Below are positions 27,260-35,946 of a DNA stretch of 49,710 bases, piece by piece. A program made the translations under genes and the position numbers. This DNA is from Scatosoma sp045127595 (GTDB lineage: Bacteria > Bacillota > Clostridia > Christensenellales > Borkfalkiaceae). The notes beneath the pieces are model-generated. The model ran no database searches. It worked only from the letters and a program-made list of their open reading frames with translations, and was not told the origin of the DNA. Numbering within the stretch: position 1 is the stretch's first letter; every line of letters starts with the position of its first letter. The stretch covers positions 1 to 49,710 of the forward strand of contig JBGVQS010000004.1 of the NCBI GenBank assembly GCA_045127595.1, in the 5' to 3' direction.

Positions 27260-28765
27260 ATGACTGAAAAAGAATTCGGTAAAGAATGGACAAGACGGGA
27301 CGCGATGAAAAGTTCGCTGTTGTTCCTGTTACATTTTTTCATACTCGTTTGTGTGGCGGCGGTATTGTTGCTCATGGATAAGCTGGAAACGGTAGAAACG
27401 CATATGAAAGAACGGGGAGCGGACTATCTTTACGCGCTGTTTTGTTCCATGCTACTGATCGGGATTATGTATTTCTATTTCCTGTTTGAAAACAAGAAAA
27501 TGCTTTCAAGCGGCAAAAACATTTCCTTGATCTTTGCGGTGTTGGATTTGTATTTTATTATCACCTATCTTATCGGTGAAAAGTTAGATATTTACGCCCG
27601 CCCCGTTGCGTTGATGGCGTTGATGTTCTACGTTTTAATCGGTAGACGTGAAGCGATTTTCATGAACATTATCGGCGCGCTGCTGATGTTTATCACGGAT
27701 ACCTTTACGGGTACGTCGGTCGCAACGGCGAACGAATATTATTCGTCCTTGATTATCTCGTTCTCGGCAGGCATGATCGCCATTTTCCTTTGCAGTAAGG
27801 CAAAGACTCGTTTCCGCGTCGTATTTATCGGTGTGATTATCGTTCTTCCTATCGATTTGATTATCTTCATTTTGGAAATTTCCAGCTTGATCAAAGCGGA
27901 TACCGTCGGGAGTTTAAGCGCTTGGGAAACCATGGTACAGCGTATGGGCTATGGGCTTGCGGGCGGTGTTTTATCCGCGATCGGGTTCTTGGCGTTTTTG
28001 CCTATCTTTGAAGGGCTTTTCAACTGCTTAACAGTCTATCGCTTGCGCGAATTGACAAGCTCCGATGCAAAAGTTTTGAAAAAATTGAAAGCGGAAGCCC
28101 CCGGCACGTACAACCACTCCATGATGGTGGCGCAGCTTGCGGAAGCGAGTGCGGCGGCAATCGGGGAAGACGTGGACTACGCGCGTGCGGCGGCACTTTA
28201 TCACGACGTCGGCAAATTGCATTATCCCGACCATTTCACTGAAAACCAAGGGGAGTATAACTTACACGACGAGCTCACGCCTGAGCTTTCCGCGGATATT
28301 ATCCGTTCGCACGCAAAGGACGGGTATACGTTGATTCGTGCGAATCATTTGCCTGACTTTTTCGCGGACGTTGCGTTGCAGCATCACGGTACGATGCCGA
28401 TCCGTTATTTCTACGCAAAGGCATTGAAGATGACGGACGGGGAGTTGAATATAGAAGACTTTTCCTATTTAGGACCAAAGCCGCAAACGAAAATCGCGGC
28501 AATCATCATGATCGCGGACGCTGCGGAAGCGGCGGTGCGCGCGGTCAATGCTCGCCGTCCCGAAGAAGCGGAAAAAGCGATTCGCGGCATTATCGAAGAA
28601 CGTATGGATTTGGAACAGTTCTCCGAATGCGACATTACGATGGCGGACTTGACGAAGATACGTCTTGCGTTGGTAAATGCCTTGACGGGGGTTTATCATC
28701 ACAGAATTAAATATCCGAGCATCAAATACAAACGCACGGATAAAGGCACGAAGGGGGAAGCATGA
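27260..28765 (+). CDS. pgpH: HD-domain c-di-AMP phosphodiesterase PgpH-like, lacking the extracellular domain
   Basis: 501 aa against about 710 in B. subtilis. A first helix (20-39) is followed after only about 18 residues by the multi-helix membrane core (58-250). The large extracytoplasmic 7TMR-HDED domain is missing. The cytoplasmic HD domain is intact: TYNHSMMVAQLAE, LYHDVGKLHYPDHF (HD at 315-316), IRSHAKDGY and ALQHHGTMPIRYFY. The family hydrolyses cyclic di-AMP. The start has GGAGTG and lies 6 bp after phoH; the stop overlaps ybeY (ATGA). The order phoH-pgpH-ybeY-era is conserved in Bacillota. Confidence 0.9.
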   Translation: MTEKEFGKEWTRRDAMKSSLLFLLHFFILVCVAAVLLLMDKLETVETHMKERGADYLYALFCSMLLIGIMYFYFLFENKKMLSSGKNISLIFAVLDLYFIITYLIGEKLDIYARPVALMALMFYVLIGRREAIFMNIIGALLMFITDTFTGTSVATANEYYSSLIISFSAGMIAIFLCSKAKTRFRVVFIGVIIVLPIDLIIFILEISSLIKADTVGSLSAWETMVQRMGYGLAGGVLSAIGFLAFLPIFEGLFNCLTVYRLRELTSSDAKVLKKLKAEAPGTYNHSMMVAQLAEASAAAIGEDVDYARAAALYHDVGKLHYPDHFTENQGEYNLHDELTPELSADIIRSHAKDGYTLIRANHLPDFFADVALQHHGTMPIRYFYAKALKMTDGELNIEDFSYLGPKPQTKIAAIIMIADAAEAAVRAVNARRPEEAEKAIRGIIEERMDLEQFSECDITMADLTKIRLALVNALTGVYHHRIKYPSIKYKRTDKGTKGEA

Positions 28766-29244
28766 CGCAGTTTGTACTTTATACGGAAGACGAAGAATTT
28801 CCCCTTGAAAACGTGCGCGCGTTAGAAAACGCGTTGCAGGGCTTTGTACCTGCGAACGTGCCGCTCGCGTTCGAGCTTTCCTTTGTAGACGAAGCGGAAA
28901 TTCGGCGCTTGAACGGAGAACTCCGCGGGATAGACAAGGTTACGGACGTATTGAGCTTTCCTGCGCTCGACGGGATTTTGGGCGCGGAAATTACCGCGGA
29001 AGAGCACCCCTACGAAATCGACGAAAACGGAAATTTGTTGGTTGGCTCGATTGCGATTTGCTGTCAAAGGGCAAGGGAACAAGCGGAAGAATATGGACAT
29101 TCGTACAATCGGGAATTGCATTATTTGATCGTACATGGAATTATGCATTGCTTGGGGTATGATCACGAAACGGACGAAGAACGTGCGCAAATGCGCGCGC
29201 AGGAAGAAAAAATTCTCGAAAAACTCGGTATTACGAGAGAATAA
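28762..29244 (+). CDS. ybeY: Endoribonuclease / rRNA maturation factor YbeY
   Basis: Zinc-dependent RNase involved in 16S rRNA 3' end processing and ribosome quality control. 160 aa. The zinc motif is HGIMHCLGYDHETDEE (H-x3-H-x5-H), preceded by DKVTDVLSFPA and LLVGSIAICCQRAREQA. It starts inside the pgpH stop (ATGA), preceded by AAGGGGGAAG. In B. subtilis dgkA and cdd lie between ybeY and era; they are absent here and era follows after 36 bp. Confidence 0.95.
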   Translation: MTQFVLYTEDEEFPLENVRALENALQGFVPANVPLAFELSFVDEAEIRRLNGELRGIDKVTDVLSFPALDGILGAEITAEEHPYEIDENGNLLVGSIAICCQRAREQAEEYGHSYNRELHYLIVHGIMHCLGYDHETDEERAQMRAQEEKILEKLGITRE

Positions 29245-29280
29245 GCGATTAAAAGAAAAAAAGGAGAGTTATTTGGATAT

Positions 29281-30171
29281 ATGAGAAGCGGATACGTAGC
29301 GGTAATCGGCAGAGCGAACGCCGGAAAAAGCACGCTAATCAACGTGATGGTGGGGGAGAAGGTTTCGATTGTATCTCCCAAACCGCAAACGACGCGGGAT
29401 AGGATCTTGGGGGTATTGACGGAAGAAGATTATCAAATTGTTTTCGTGGATACGCCCGGGCTTTATAAAGCGAAGAACGCGTTGACGGATATGATGATGC
29501 GGACGGTGGAAACGAGCGCGCGCTCGGTGGATTATATCTTATACGTGTTGGACGGACACGACGGGATTTCAGAGGAGGATTTTGCGCTGATTAGAAAGTA
29601 CAAGGCGCTGAATATTCCTTTGGCGGTTGCGTATACGAAGATCGATATTATGCCCAAGGAAAATATTCCGTTGGATATGGCGAAATTTTCGGATGCGGAG
29701 TTGGACGTAGACGTCTTCCCCGTATCGGCGCGTAAGGGCAAAAATATCCGCGCTTTGAAAGAATTTCTCGTTAAGCAAATGCCCGAAGGGGAGAAGGTCT
29801 TTGAAGAAGATATCGTTTCCGATAAAAGCGAACGGTTTATGGTTTCGGAGATCATGCGCGAGAAGATCTTGCTAAAATTCGATAAGGAAATCCCGCACGG
29901 AATCGCAATCGTAATCAACACGTTCGAGAAAAACGACAGGGGCGTGTACGAGGTGAATTTGGATATCGTTTGTGAACGGGCAAATCATAAGGCGATTTTG
30001 ATCGGGAAACAAGGCAGGGCAATTAAGGAGGTTTCTTCGTTCGCACGGCAAGACATGGAGAAGTTTTTGGGTGCGAAGGTCTTCCTTACCACCTACGTCA
30101 AGGTGAAAGAGGATTGGAGGGACAAGCTCTCTTTGATGCGTGAATACGGTTACGAGGATCTCAAAGACTAA
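29281..30171 (+). CDS. era: GTPase Era
   Basis: Ribosome-assembly GTPase that binds the 3' end of 16S rRNA. 296 aa. G1 is GRANAGKST (10-18), G2 PQTTRDRILGV, G3 FVDTPGLYKAKN, and G4 is YTKIDIM. The C-terminal KH domain is intact (ILIGKQGRAIKEVSSFARQDM). The nearest strong ribosome binding site (AAGGAGAG, about 29261) lies unusually far (about 13 nt) from the ATG, but the family N-terminus MRSGYVAVIG leaves little choice. A 275-bp repeat-containing gap follows before yqzL. Confidence 0.95.
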   Translation: MRSGYVAVIGRANAGKSTLINVMVGEKVSIVSPKPQTTRDRILGVLTEEDYQIVFVDTPGLYKAKNALTDMMMRTVETSARSVDYILYVLDGHDGISEEDFALIRKYKALNIPLAVAYTKIDIMPKENIPLDMAKFSDAELDVDVFPVSARKGKNIRALKEFLVKQMPEGEKVFEEDIVSDKSERFMVSEIMREKILLKFDKEIPHGIAIVINTFEKNDRGVYEVNLDIVCERANHKAILIGKQGRAIKEVSSFARQDMEKFLGAKVFLTTYVKVKEDWRDKLSLMREYGYEDLKD

Positions 30172-30172
30172 C

Positions 30173-30199
30173 CAACGTTCCCAACGTTCCCAACGTTCC
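30173..30199. repeat. Three perfect tandem copies of a 9-bp unit after era
   Basis: CAACGTTCC occurs at 30173-30181, 30182-30190 and 30191-30199, directly after the era stop and running into GTTGGATCGAG of the dispersed repeat. Each unit carries the palindrome AACGTT. The reverse complement of the same unit occurs twice (period 11) in copy A before ilvD. Confidence 0.85.
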
Positions 30200-30200
30200 G

Positions 30201-30360
30201 TTGGATCGAGTTTTTCTATCTTTTTTGATCGCTTAAATAAAGCTTGGTCAGGGAATGTTGTTTGTAAAGGGGCGTTTTGTTGGATCGAGTTTTTCTATCT
30301 TTCTTGGTCGCTTAAATAAAGCTTGGTCAGGGCAACGCTTTGTTGCATCGAGTTTTTCTA
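30201..30360 (-). repeat. Dispersed intergenic repeat, copies B, C and a partial D (era-yqzL gap)
   Basis: TTGGATCGAGTTTTTCTATC occurs at 30201 and 30280. Both continue through a TTGRTCGCTTAAATAAA segment to AGCTTGGTCAGGG, ending at 30253 and 30332. The period between them is 79 bp. A third partial copy starts at 30343 (GTTGCATCGAGTTTTTCTA). The stretches between copies differ (AATGTTGTTTGTAAAGG and CAACGC). Compared with the ilvC-ilvD copy, the orientation is reversed. No open frame spans the unit, so it is a non-coding interspersed repeat inside the era-recO region. Confidence 0.85.
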
Positions 30361-30446
30361 ATGGATTGTATTTTCTACAACGTTGGATTTTCGCATAAAA
30401 GTCTTTTTCCCTTCGCACACTGTTGGTGTAAAGGGGGAAAGAAACT

Positions 30447-30560
30447 ATGCGGGATAAAAAAACGGAAAACGGCGCGGCGAAAACGGCGTGGGAACTCTTT
30501 GAGAAAACGGGTAGCATCAGCTACTATATGCTGTATCACGATTTGATGCGAAAACGGTAA
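30447..30560 (+). CDS. yqzL: YqzL-like small protein (37 aa)
   Basis: A very short gene in the exact place yqzL holds in Bacillota, between era and recO. The peptide's second half, TAWELFEKTGSISYYMLYHD, has the YqzL pattern (aromatic - W - xxF - xxTG - x4 - YLLY). It begins ATG CGG GAT with AAGGGGG (30431-30437) upstream and ends TAA at 30558. The N-terminus is Lys/Glu-rich. Function unknown in any organism I recall. The call rests on position plus this short pattern. Confidence 0.75.
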   Translation: MRDKKTENGAAKTAWELFEKTGSISYYMLYHDLMRKR

Positions 30561-30595
30561 AAGCAAAAGAAAACAATAAGGAATGGCTGACAAAT

Positions 30596-31324
30596 ATGGA
30601 AATTAAGACGGAAGCAATCGTTTTATCAACGGTCGATTATAAAGATAACGACAAGCTGCTGACGCTTTTTTCTTCTAATTTGGGCAAAATCACGGCGAAT
30701 ATCCGCGGCGTGAAAAAGCCGAAAGCCAAGCTTGCGTTTGCGGCGCAGCCTTTTTGTTTTGCGGAATACGTCCTTGCGGAGAAGGGGGGCAGGTATACGG
30801 TTACAAGCGCATATCTGCACGAGAGCTTTTTCTCCCTTCGCGCGGATATTGACCGTTTTTACGCCGCTTGCGCGGCGGCGGAGATTTGCCGCAGTATTCT
30901 CTATGAAAACGAAGTATACGACGGGCTTTTTATCGGCTTTGCGGAGTGTTTAAAAACGCTCGCTTTGGCGGAAGAAGACGCCGCGGAAGCATTGATCGGG
31001 TTTATCTTGATCGCACTGCACGAAAGCGGCTATCCTATCGATCTCGGTTTTTTAGAAGAATGCGACGGGGATCTTGGCGAGCGTTTGTGGTTTGATTTTG
31101 CCGACGGCAAATTTACCACCTTCGAACGCTGTACGCGCGGGGAACGCGCTAGCGTTTCCACCTATCACGTCTTGCGCAAGTGCGCGGGATTGAGCTATGC
31201 GGAAGACCTGCTTACGGGGGGCAGAAAACGCGCTCTGCGCCTGCTGAAAGCATATCTTTCGGAAAAGACGGAACAGTCGTATGAAAACTTAGGGGAATGT
31301 ATACGGCTGTGCGACGACAATTAA
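30596..31324 (+). CDS. recO: DNA repair protein RecO
   Basis: Recombination mediator that helps load RecA on single-stranded DNA with RecR/RecF. 242 aa. The N-terminal OB fold shows TEAIVLSTVDYKDNDKLLTLFS, then GKITANIRGVKKPKAKLAFA, as in the family. The middle and C-terminus are helical (ILIALHESGYPIDLG). Start ATG has AAGGAA upstream. The following nuclease gene begins 20 bp later with no terminator between, so the two are likely co-transcribed. Confidence 0.92.
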   Translation: MEIKTEAIVLSTVDYKDNDKLLTLFSSNLGKITANIRGVKKPKAKLAFAAQPFCFAEYVLAEKGGRYTVTSAYLHESFFSLRADIDRFYAACAAAEICRSILYENEVYDGLFIGFAECLKTLALAEEDAAEALIGFILIALHESGYPIDLGFLEECDGDLGERLWFDFADGKFTTFERCTRGERASVSTYHVLRKCAGLSYAEDLLTGGRKRALRLLKAYLSEKTEQSYENLGECIRLCDDN

Positions 31325-31343
31325 AACAAAAAGGAAAAAGAGT

Positions 31344-32981
31344 ATGGCAAAAACAAAAAAAGAAACGGCGGCAATGCCGCTGACAACGCGTGCGGAAAAA
31401 AAGGACGCGGCAAAAGGGATTATTCGCGAAGTGCTTTCCGTAAAAGCGTGTAAGCACAACGAACTTATCGACGAAGTAGCGAAGCTTTACACGCAACGCT
31501 ACGGCAGTGAAGAAACGGAAAACGTCAATGACGTAAAGGGGCGTATCGGCTCGGTGCTCGATATTATGAAAAAGGAGAGCGACGTGGCGTACGAGGGGGG
31601 CATGTACGCGTTGAAAGCGCGTTTACCTATGCCCGAACCTGTAAAAGAACCCGTAAAAGAAGCGGCAGCAGAAAAGGTAGAGCTTGCGGCTAAAAAGACA
31701 AAAACGACGCGAGCAAAAGTGAAAAAGGAAACCGCTGAAGAAGCAAAAACGGAAGTAAAAAAAGAAAAGACGGAAAAGCCGACCAAGAAAAAGGCTGCGA
31801 AAAAGGAACAGGCAAAGGAAGCAAAAGAAGAAGAAAAGCCTGCGACGAAAAAACGCGCAAAGGCGGTAAAGGAAGAACCTGCGCCCACCGAAAAAACGGA
31901 AAAAGCAAAAAAAACGAAAAAGACGGAAACGGCAAAAAAATCCGAAACGGAAGAAAAGCCAACGGTTGCAGAAGAAACGCCCGCGCCGCAGGGTACGCCG
32001 ATGACGGAAGAAATAAAGCCTATTGAAACGGAAAAAACCGCCGCGGAAGAAAAAAAGGAGATTGAAAAGGTTGCGGAAACGGAACGTGCGCTCGCGATAA
32101 AGGAAAAGGCGGAAGTTGCGACAAAGGGCGTCGTGATGGATATGAGCTTTTTGTTTGGCGGCGTAAAACAGCCTCCGAAAGAGGAGAAGAAGGAAGAACC
32201 GAAAAAGGAAGAAAAGAAAGAAACCGCAACGGAATTATTGAAAGAACCGAAAGCGGAAGAAAAGCCTGCGATAAAAGAGGAAAGAAAGGAAACGTCCGAC
32301 GTCAAAGTACGGATTGAACCTAAAAAAGGAATGATTCAGGTGGCGAAACTGACTCCGCCTGAGGAATCAAAAGAAAAGGCGCTCAAGCCGATGCGGGAAC
32401 GCAGCGTTCGGAAAACGGCGGAAAAACCGCTCACGGCAAATGAAAAGCTTTGCGAAAACTTTTTGAAGAGATTGCGCTCGCTTGGCGGAGATTATTTCGA
32501 ATACTATTCCGTATACCTGTTAGAGCGGTATTCCATTCGCAACGGCAGGCGGCTGGAAGGCTTGCGCATTTCGGGCGGAGATCACGACGGCGGTATCGAT
32601 GGGGAGATCGAGTTGACGGATAAACTCGGCTTTAGGGAAACCATCTACATACAGTCGAAAAATTGGAATCCTGAAAAGGGAAACGAAAAACTGTGGGTAG
32701 TGGGCGAAACGCTGTTGCAGCAATTCCTTGGTGCGTGTATGTATAGACAGGCGCGGGACGGAAAGCAAAACTGTCGCGGGATATTTATTACGACTTCTCG
32801 TTTTACCCCCGAAGCGAAACGCATTTTGGAAGAAATGTCGGATAAAATCGTTGGATACGACGGAAACGATTTGTTTGAGGCGGCGAAAGAATGTGAATTC
32901 GGGCTGATAAAACGGGGCGGAGAATGGACGCTTGACGAAAGATTGCTGTCAAGCACAAAAGCGTTTTTTAACTTATTTTAA
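31344..32981 (+). CDS. Mrr-type restriction-like nuclease with N-terminal helical domain and long Lys/Glu/Ala-rich linker
   Basis: 545 aa with three parts. Residues 20-92 look like a winged-helix/HARE-HTH-type domain (GIIREVLSVKACKHNELIDE, RIGSVLDIMKKES, AYEGGMYAL). Residues about 95-375 are low-complexity Lys/Glu/Ala/Thr (repeats of EKPTKKKAAKKE type), like histone H1 tails. Residues about 380-545 are an Mrr_cat domain of the PD-(D/E)xK fold: GGDHDGGIDGE with D419, then IYIQSKNW with Q437-S-K439. Mrr enzymes cut modified or stressed DNA. It follows recO by 20 bp. Expansion of the linker would change its DNA association. The start has AAGGAAAAAG. Confidence 0.85.
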   Translation: MAKTKKETAAMPLTTRAEKKDAAKGIIREVLSVKACKHNELIDEVAKLYTQRYGSEETENVNDVKGRIGSVLDIMKKESDVAYEGGMYALKARLPMPEPVKEPVKEAAAEKVELAAKKTKTTRAKVKKETAEEAKTEVKKEKTEKPTKKKAAKKEQAKEAKEEEKPATKKRAKAVKEEPAPTEKTEKAKKTKKTETAKKSETEEKPTVAEETPAPQGTPMTEEIKPIETEKTAAEEKKEIEKVAETERALAIKEKAEVATKGVVMDMSFLFGGVKQPPKEEKKEEPKKEEKKETATELLKEPKAEEKPAIKEERKETSDVKVRIEPKKGMIQVAKLTPPEESKEKALKPMRERSVRKTAEKPLTANEKLCENFLKRLRSLGGDYFEYYSVYLLERYSIRNGRRLEGLRISGGDHDGGIDGEIELTDKLGFRETIYIQSKNWNPEKGNEKLWVVGETLLQQFLGACMYRQARDGKQNCRGIFITTSRFTPEAKRILEEMSDKIVGYDGNDLFEAAKECEFGLIKRGGEWTLDERLLSSTKAFFNLF

Positions 32982-32996
32982 CAATGCTTAACCATC

Positions 32997-33028
32997 AAAA
33001 AAATCGGGGCGAATGTCTCGGTTTTTTT
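32997..33028 (+). terminator. Terminator after the recO-mrr operon
   Basis: A-run (32997-33003), stem TCGGGGC / GTCTCGG with several G-T pairs around GAAT, then seven T's (33022-33028). The outer A/T runs extend the stem. Confidence 0.75.
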
Positions 33029-33288
33029 GTGCTTTGCGCGTATTTATACAAATCCTATTGACACGCGTATGCGAGCGCGCGGATGGCTGACTTTGGAAAA
33101 AAATAAAAATTTTACAAAAAAAAATGAAAAAGGCGTGTGAAAGGCTTGATATTTCTTTTAAATTATATTAAAATATAATATGATTAAAAAGCGTAATGGG
33201 GATTTTGCGCCCAAAAATGGCAATTTGTCGCCGACGCGTTTTTTACAGATACAATAGAAAGAAAATCATTTTGGAGGAAATAATCATT
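33029..33288. other. Intergenic region upstream of ppdK
   Basis: 260 bp without a credible gene. TTGACA at 33058 has no -10 at normal distance. Further down the stretch is very A/T-rich, with TTGATA (33146) and TATAAT (33174) separated by 22 bp, too far for a standard promoter. ppdK must have a promoter here, but I cannot place it with confidence. GGAGG at 33273-33277 is the ppdK ribosome binding site. Confidence 0.5.
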
Positions 33289-35934
33289 ATGGCAAAAAAA
33301 TATTGCTATCTCTTCACGGAAGGGAATGCAAAGATGCGCGAAATTCTCGGCGGTAAGGGGGCTAACCTTGCAGAAATGACCAATATCGGTCTTCCTGTTC
33401 CTCAGGGCTTCACGATTTCTACGGAAGCTTGTACGCAGTACTACGAAGACGGCAGACAAATCAACCCTGATATTCAGGCGGAAATCATGGAATACATCGA
33501 TAAGATGGAAAAGATCTGCGGTATGAAGTTCGGCGACAAGGAAAACCCTTTGCTCGTATCGGTACGTTCGGGTGCGCGTGCTTCCATGCCCGGGATGATG
33601 GACACCATCCTTAACCTTGGCTTGAACGAAGAAGTTGTAAACACGATCGCAACGAAATCGGGTAACCCCCGTTGGGCTTGGGACTGCTATCGCCGTTTCA
33701 TTCAGATGTTCTCCGACGTCGTTATGGAAGTAGGTAAGAAGTATTTCGAAAAGCTCATTGACGAAATGAAGGAAAAGAAGGGCGTTACGCAAGACGTTGA
33801 ACTTGACGCAAACGACTTGAAAGAACTTGCAAATCAATTCAAGGCTGAATATAAGAAGCAACTTGGCAAAGACTTCCCCAACGATCCGAAAGAACAGCTC
33901 TTTGAAGCGGTTAAAGCGGTATTCCGTTCTTGGGACAACCCCCGTGCGAACATCTACCGTATGGACCACGATATCCCTTACAGCTGGGGTACGGCAGTCA
34001 ACGTACAAATGATGGCGTTCGGTAACATGGGCGAAACCTCCGGTACGGGCGTTGCGTTCACGCGTAACCCTGCTACGGGTGAAAAGGGGCTTATGGGCGA
34101 ATTCCTTACCAATGCGCAAGGCGAAGACGTTGTTGCAGGCGTTCGTACGCCGATGCCCATCGAACAGATGAAGGAAGTATTCCCCGAAGTTTACGAACAG
34201 TTCTTGAAGGTTTGCAGCATTCTTGAAAACCATTATCGCGATATGCAAGATATGGAATTCACCATTCAGGACAGAAAGCTGTATATGCTTCAAACCCGTA
34301 ACGGTAAGAGAACGGCTGCTGCCGCTATCAAGATCGCTTGCGATTTGATCGACGAAGGCATGATTACCGAACAGGAAGCTTTGATGCAGATCGACGCGAA
34401 GAGCCTTGACATGCTCCTTCACCCTCAATTCGACGCGAAAGCGCTCAAAGACGCTGACAAGAACAACGTAGTTGGTAAGGGTATTGCGGCTTCTCCCGGC
34501 GCTGCGGCAGGTAAAATCGTATTCACGGCGGAAGACGCTGTTGTAGAAGGCAAGAAGGGCGAAAACGTAATTCTCGTTCGTTTGGAAACCTCTCCCGAAG
34601 ATATTGAAGGTATGAAATATGCACAAGGTATCTTGACGGTGCGCGGCGGTCAAACCTCTCACGCGGCGGTTGTTGCGCGCGGTATGGGTACGTGCTGCGT
34701 TTCCGGTTGCGGCGACATCAAGATGCACGAAGAAGAAAAGTGGTTTGAACTCGCAGGAAAGATCTTCCGCGAAGGCGACGTACTTTCCCTTGACGGTTCG
34801 ACGGGTAACATCTACGATACGTTGATTAAAACTGTTCCCGCAGATCCTAATTCCGGTTACTTTGGACGTATTATGGAACTTGCGGACAAATATAAAGCAC
34901 TCGGTGTAAGAACGAATGCGGATACGCCCGATGATGCAAAACAAGCGGTTGCATTCGGCGCGCAGGGTATCGGTCTTTGCCGTACGGAACACATGTTCTT
35001 CGATCCTTCGAGAATCGGCGCGTTCCGTGAAATGATCTGCTCGGATACCGTAGAAGAAAGAGAAGCGGCTCTTGCGAAGATCGAACCTATGCAACAGGCT
35101 GACTTTGAAGGCTTGTTCGAAGCGCTTGGCGGCTATCCCGTAACCATTCGTTTCCTCGATCCTCCTCTTCACGAATTCGTTCCTACGAGCGAAGAAGACA
35201 TCGCGGCCCTTGCAAAAGCACAAAACAAGACGGTTGCGCAGATCAAAGACATTATCGCAGGTCTTCACGAATTCAACCCCATGATGGGCCACCGTGGCTG
35301 CCGTCTTACCGTAACCTATCCTGAAATTGCAGTAATGCAAACGAAGGCGGTTATCAAAGCGGCTATTAACGTTGTAAAGAAGAATCCTACGTGGAATCTC
35401 GTTCCTGAAATCATGATTCCTTTGACGGGTGAAACGAAAGAATTGAAGTTCGTAAAAGATATCGTTGTAAAGACGGCGGAAGAAGTTATCGCGGCAAGCG
35501 GCGTTGCTCTCAAATACGAAGTTGGTACGATGATCGAAATTCCCAGAGCATGCTTGACTGCGGAAGAAATCGCAAAAGAAGCGGAATTCTTCTGCTTCGG
35601 TACGAACGACTTGACGCAAATGACGTTTGGCTTCTCGCGTGATGACGCAGGTAAGTTCTTGCCCGCATATTATGCAAACAAGATTTATGAATCCGATCCT
35701 TTCGCAAGATTGGATACGACGGGCGTAGGTAAATTGATGAAGATGGCTGTTGACGGCGGTAAAGCGGTTCGTCCCGAAATGCACCTTGGTATTTGCGGCG
35801 AACACGGCGGCGATCCTTCCTCCATCGAATTCTGCCACGAAATCGGGCTTTCCTACGTTTCCTGCTCGCCTTATCGTGTGCCCATCGCAAGATTGTCTGC
35901 GGCACAGGCGAACATCAAGAATCCCCGTAACTAA
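33289..35934 (+). CDS. ppdK: Pyruvate, phosphate dikinase
   Basis: Interconverts pyruvate, ATP and phosphate with PEP, AMP and PPi; in anaerobic Clostridia it commonly serves glycolysis or gluconeogenesis. 881 aa, full length. N-terminal ATP-grasp begins at GKGANLAEMTNIGLPVPQGF. The phosphohistidine is in GGQTSHAAVVARGMG with TCCVSGCG. The C-terminal PEP barrel ends with the catalytic cysteine in HLGICGEHGGDP. The frame is open from 33196, but ATG 33289 has TTGGAGG and gives the family start AKKYCYLFTEGNAKM. Codon choice (CGT, GGT, CTT) looks like a highly expressed gene, more so than the repair genes upstream. Confidence 0.97.
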   Translation: MAKKYCYLFTEGNAKMREILGGKGANLAEMTNIGLPVPQGFTISTEACTQYYEDGRQINPDIQAEIMEYIDKMEKICGMKFGDKENPLLVSVRSGARASMPGMMDTILNLGLNEEVVNTIATKSGNPRWAWDCYRRFIQMFSDVVMEVGKKYFEKLIDEMKEKKGVTQDVELDANDLKELANQFKAEYKKQLGKDFPNDPKEQLFEAVKAVFRSWDNPRANIYRMDHDIPYSWGTAVNVQMMAFGNMGETSGTGVAFTRNPATGEKGLMGEFLTNAQGEDVVAGVRTPMPIEQMKEVFPEVYEQFLKVCSILENHYRDMQDMEFTIQDRKLYMLQTRNGKRTAAAAIKIACDLIDEGMITEQEALMQIDAKSLDMLLHPQFDAKALKDADKNNVVGKGIAASPGAAAGKIVFTAEDAVVEGKKGENVILVRLETSPEDIEGMKYAQGILTVRGGQTSHAAVVARGMGTCCVSGCGDIKMHEEEKWFELAGKIFREGDVLSLDGSTGNIYDTLIKTVPADPNSGYFGRIMELADKYKALGVRTNADTPDDAKQAVAFGAQGIGLCRTEHMFFDPSRIGAFREMICSDTVEEREAALAKIEPMQQADFEGLFEALGGYPVTIRFLDPPLHEFVPTSEEDIAALAKAQNKTVAQIKDIIAGLHEFNPMMGHRGCRLTVTYPEIAVMQTKAVIKAAINVVKKNPTWNLVPEIMIPLTGETKELKFVKDIVVKTAEEVIAASGVALKYEVGTMIEIPRACLTAEEIAKEAEFFCFGTNDLTQMTFGFSRDDAGKFLPAYYANKIYESDPFARLDTTGVGKLMKMAVDGGKAVRPEMHLGICGEHGGDPSSIEFCHEIGLSYVSCSPYRVPIARLSAAQANIKNPRN

Positions 35935-35946
35935 TTGATAAGACAG

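Noticed and set aside
31499..32305. A 268-codon minus-strand frame rich in Ser and Phe.
   Set aside because: It is the mirror of the AAA/GAA-rich (Lys/Glu) linker of the Mrr protein; no ribosome binding site or promoter serves it.
33058..33179. Promoter TTGACA/TTGATA with TATAAT for ppdK.
   Set aside because: None of the -35 and -10 candidates has a spacing between 15 and 19 bp; the real promoter could not be placed.
33184..35838. An 884-codon open frame on the minus strand opposite ppdK.
   Set aside because: The plus-strand frame encodes a complete pyruvate phosphate dikinase; the antisense frame is open because of the strong codon bias of ppdK and its product matches no family.
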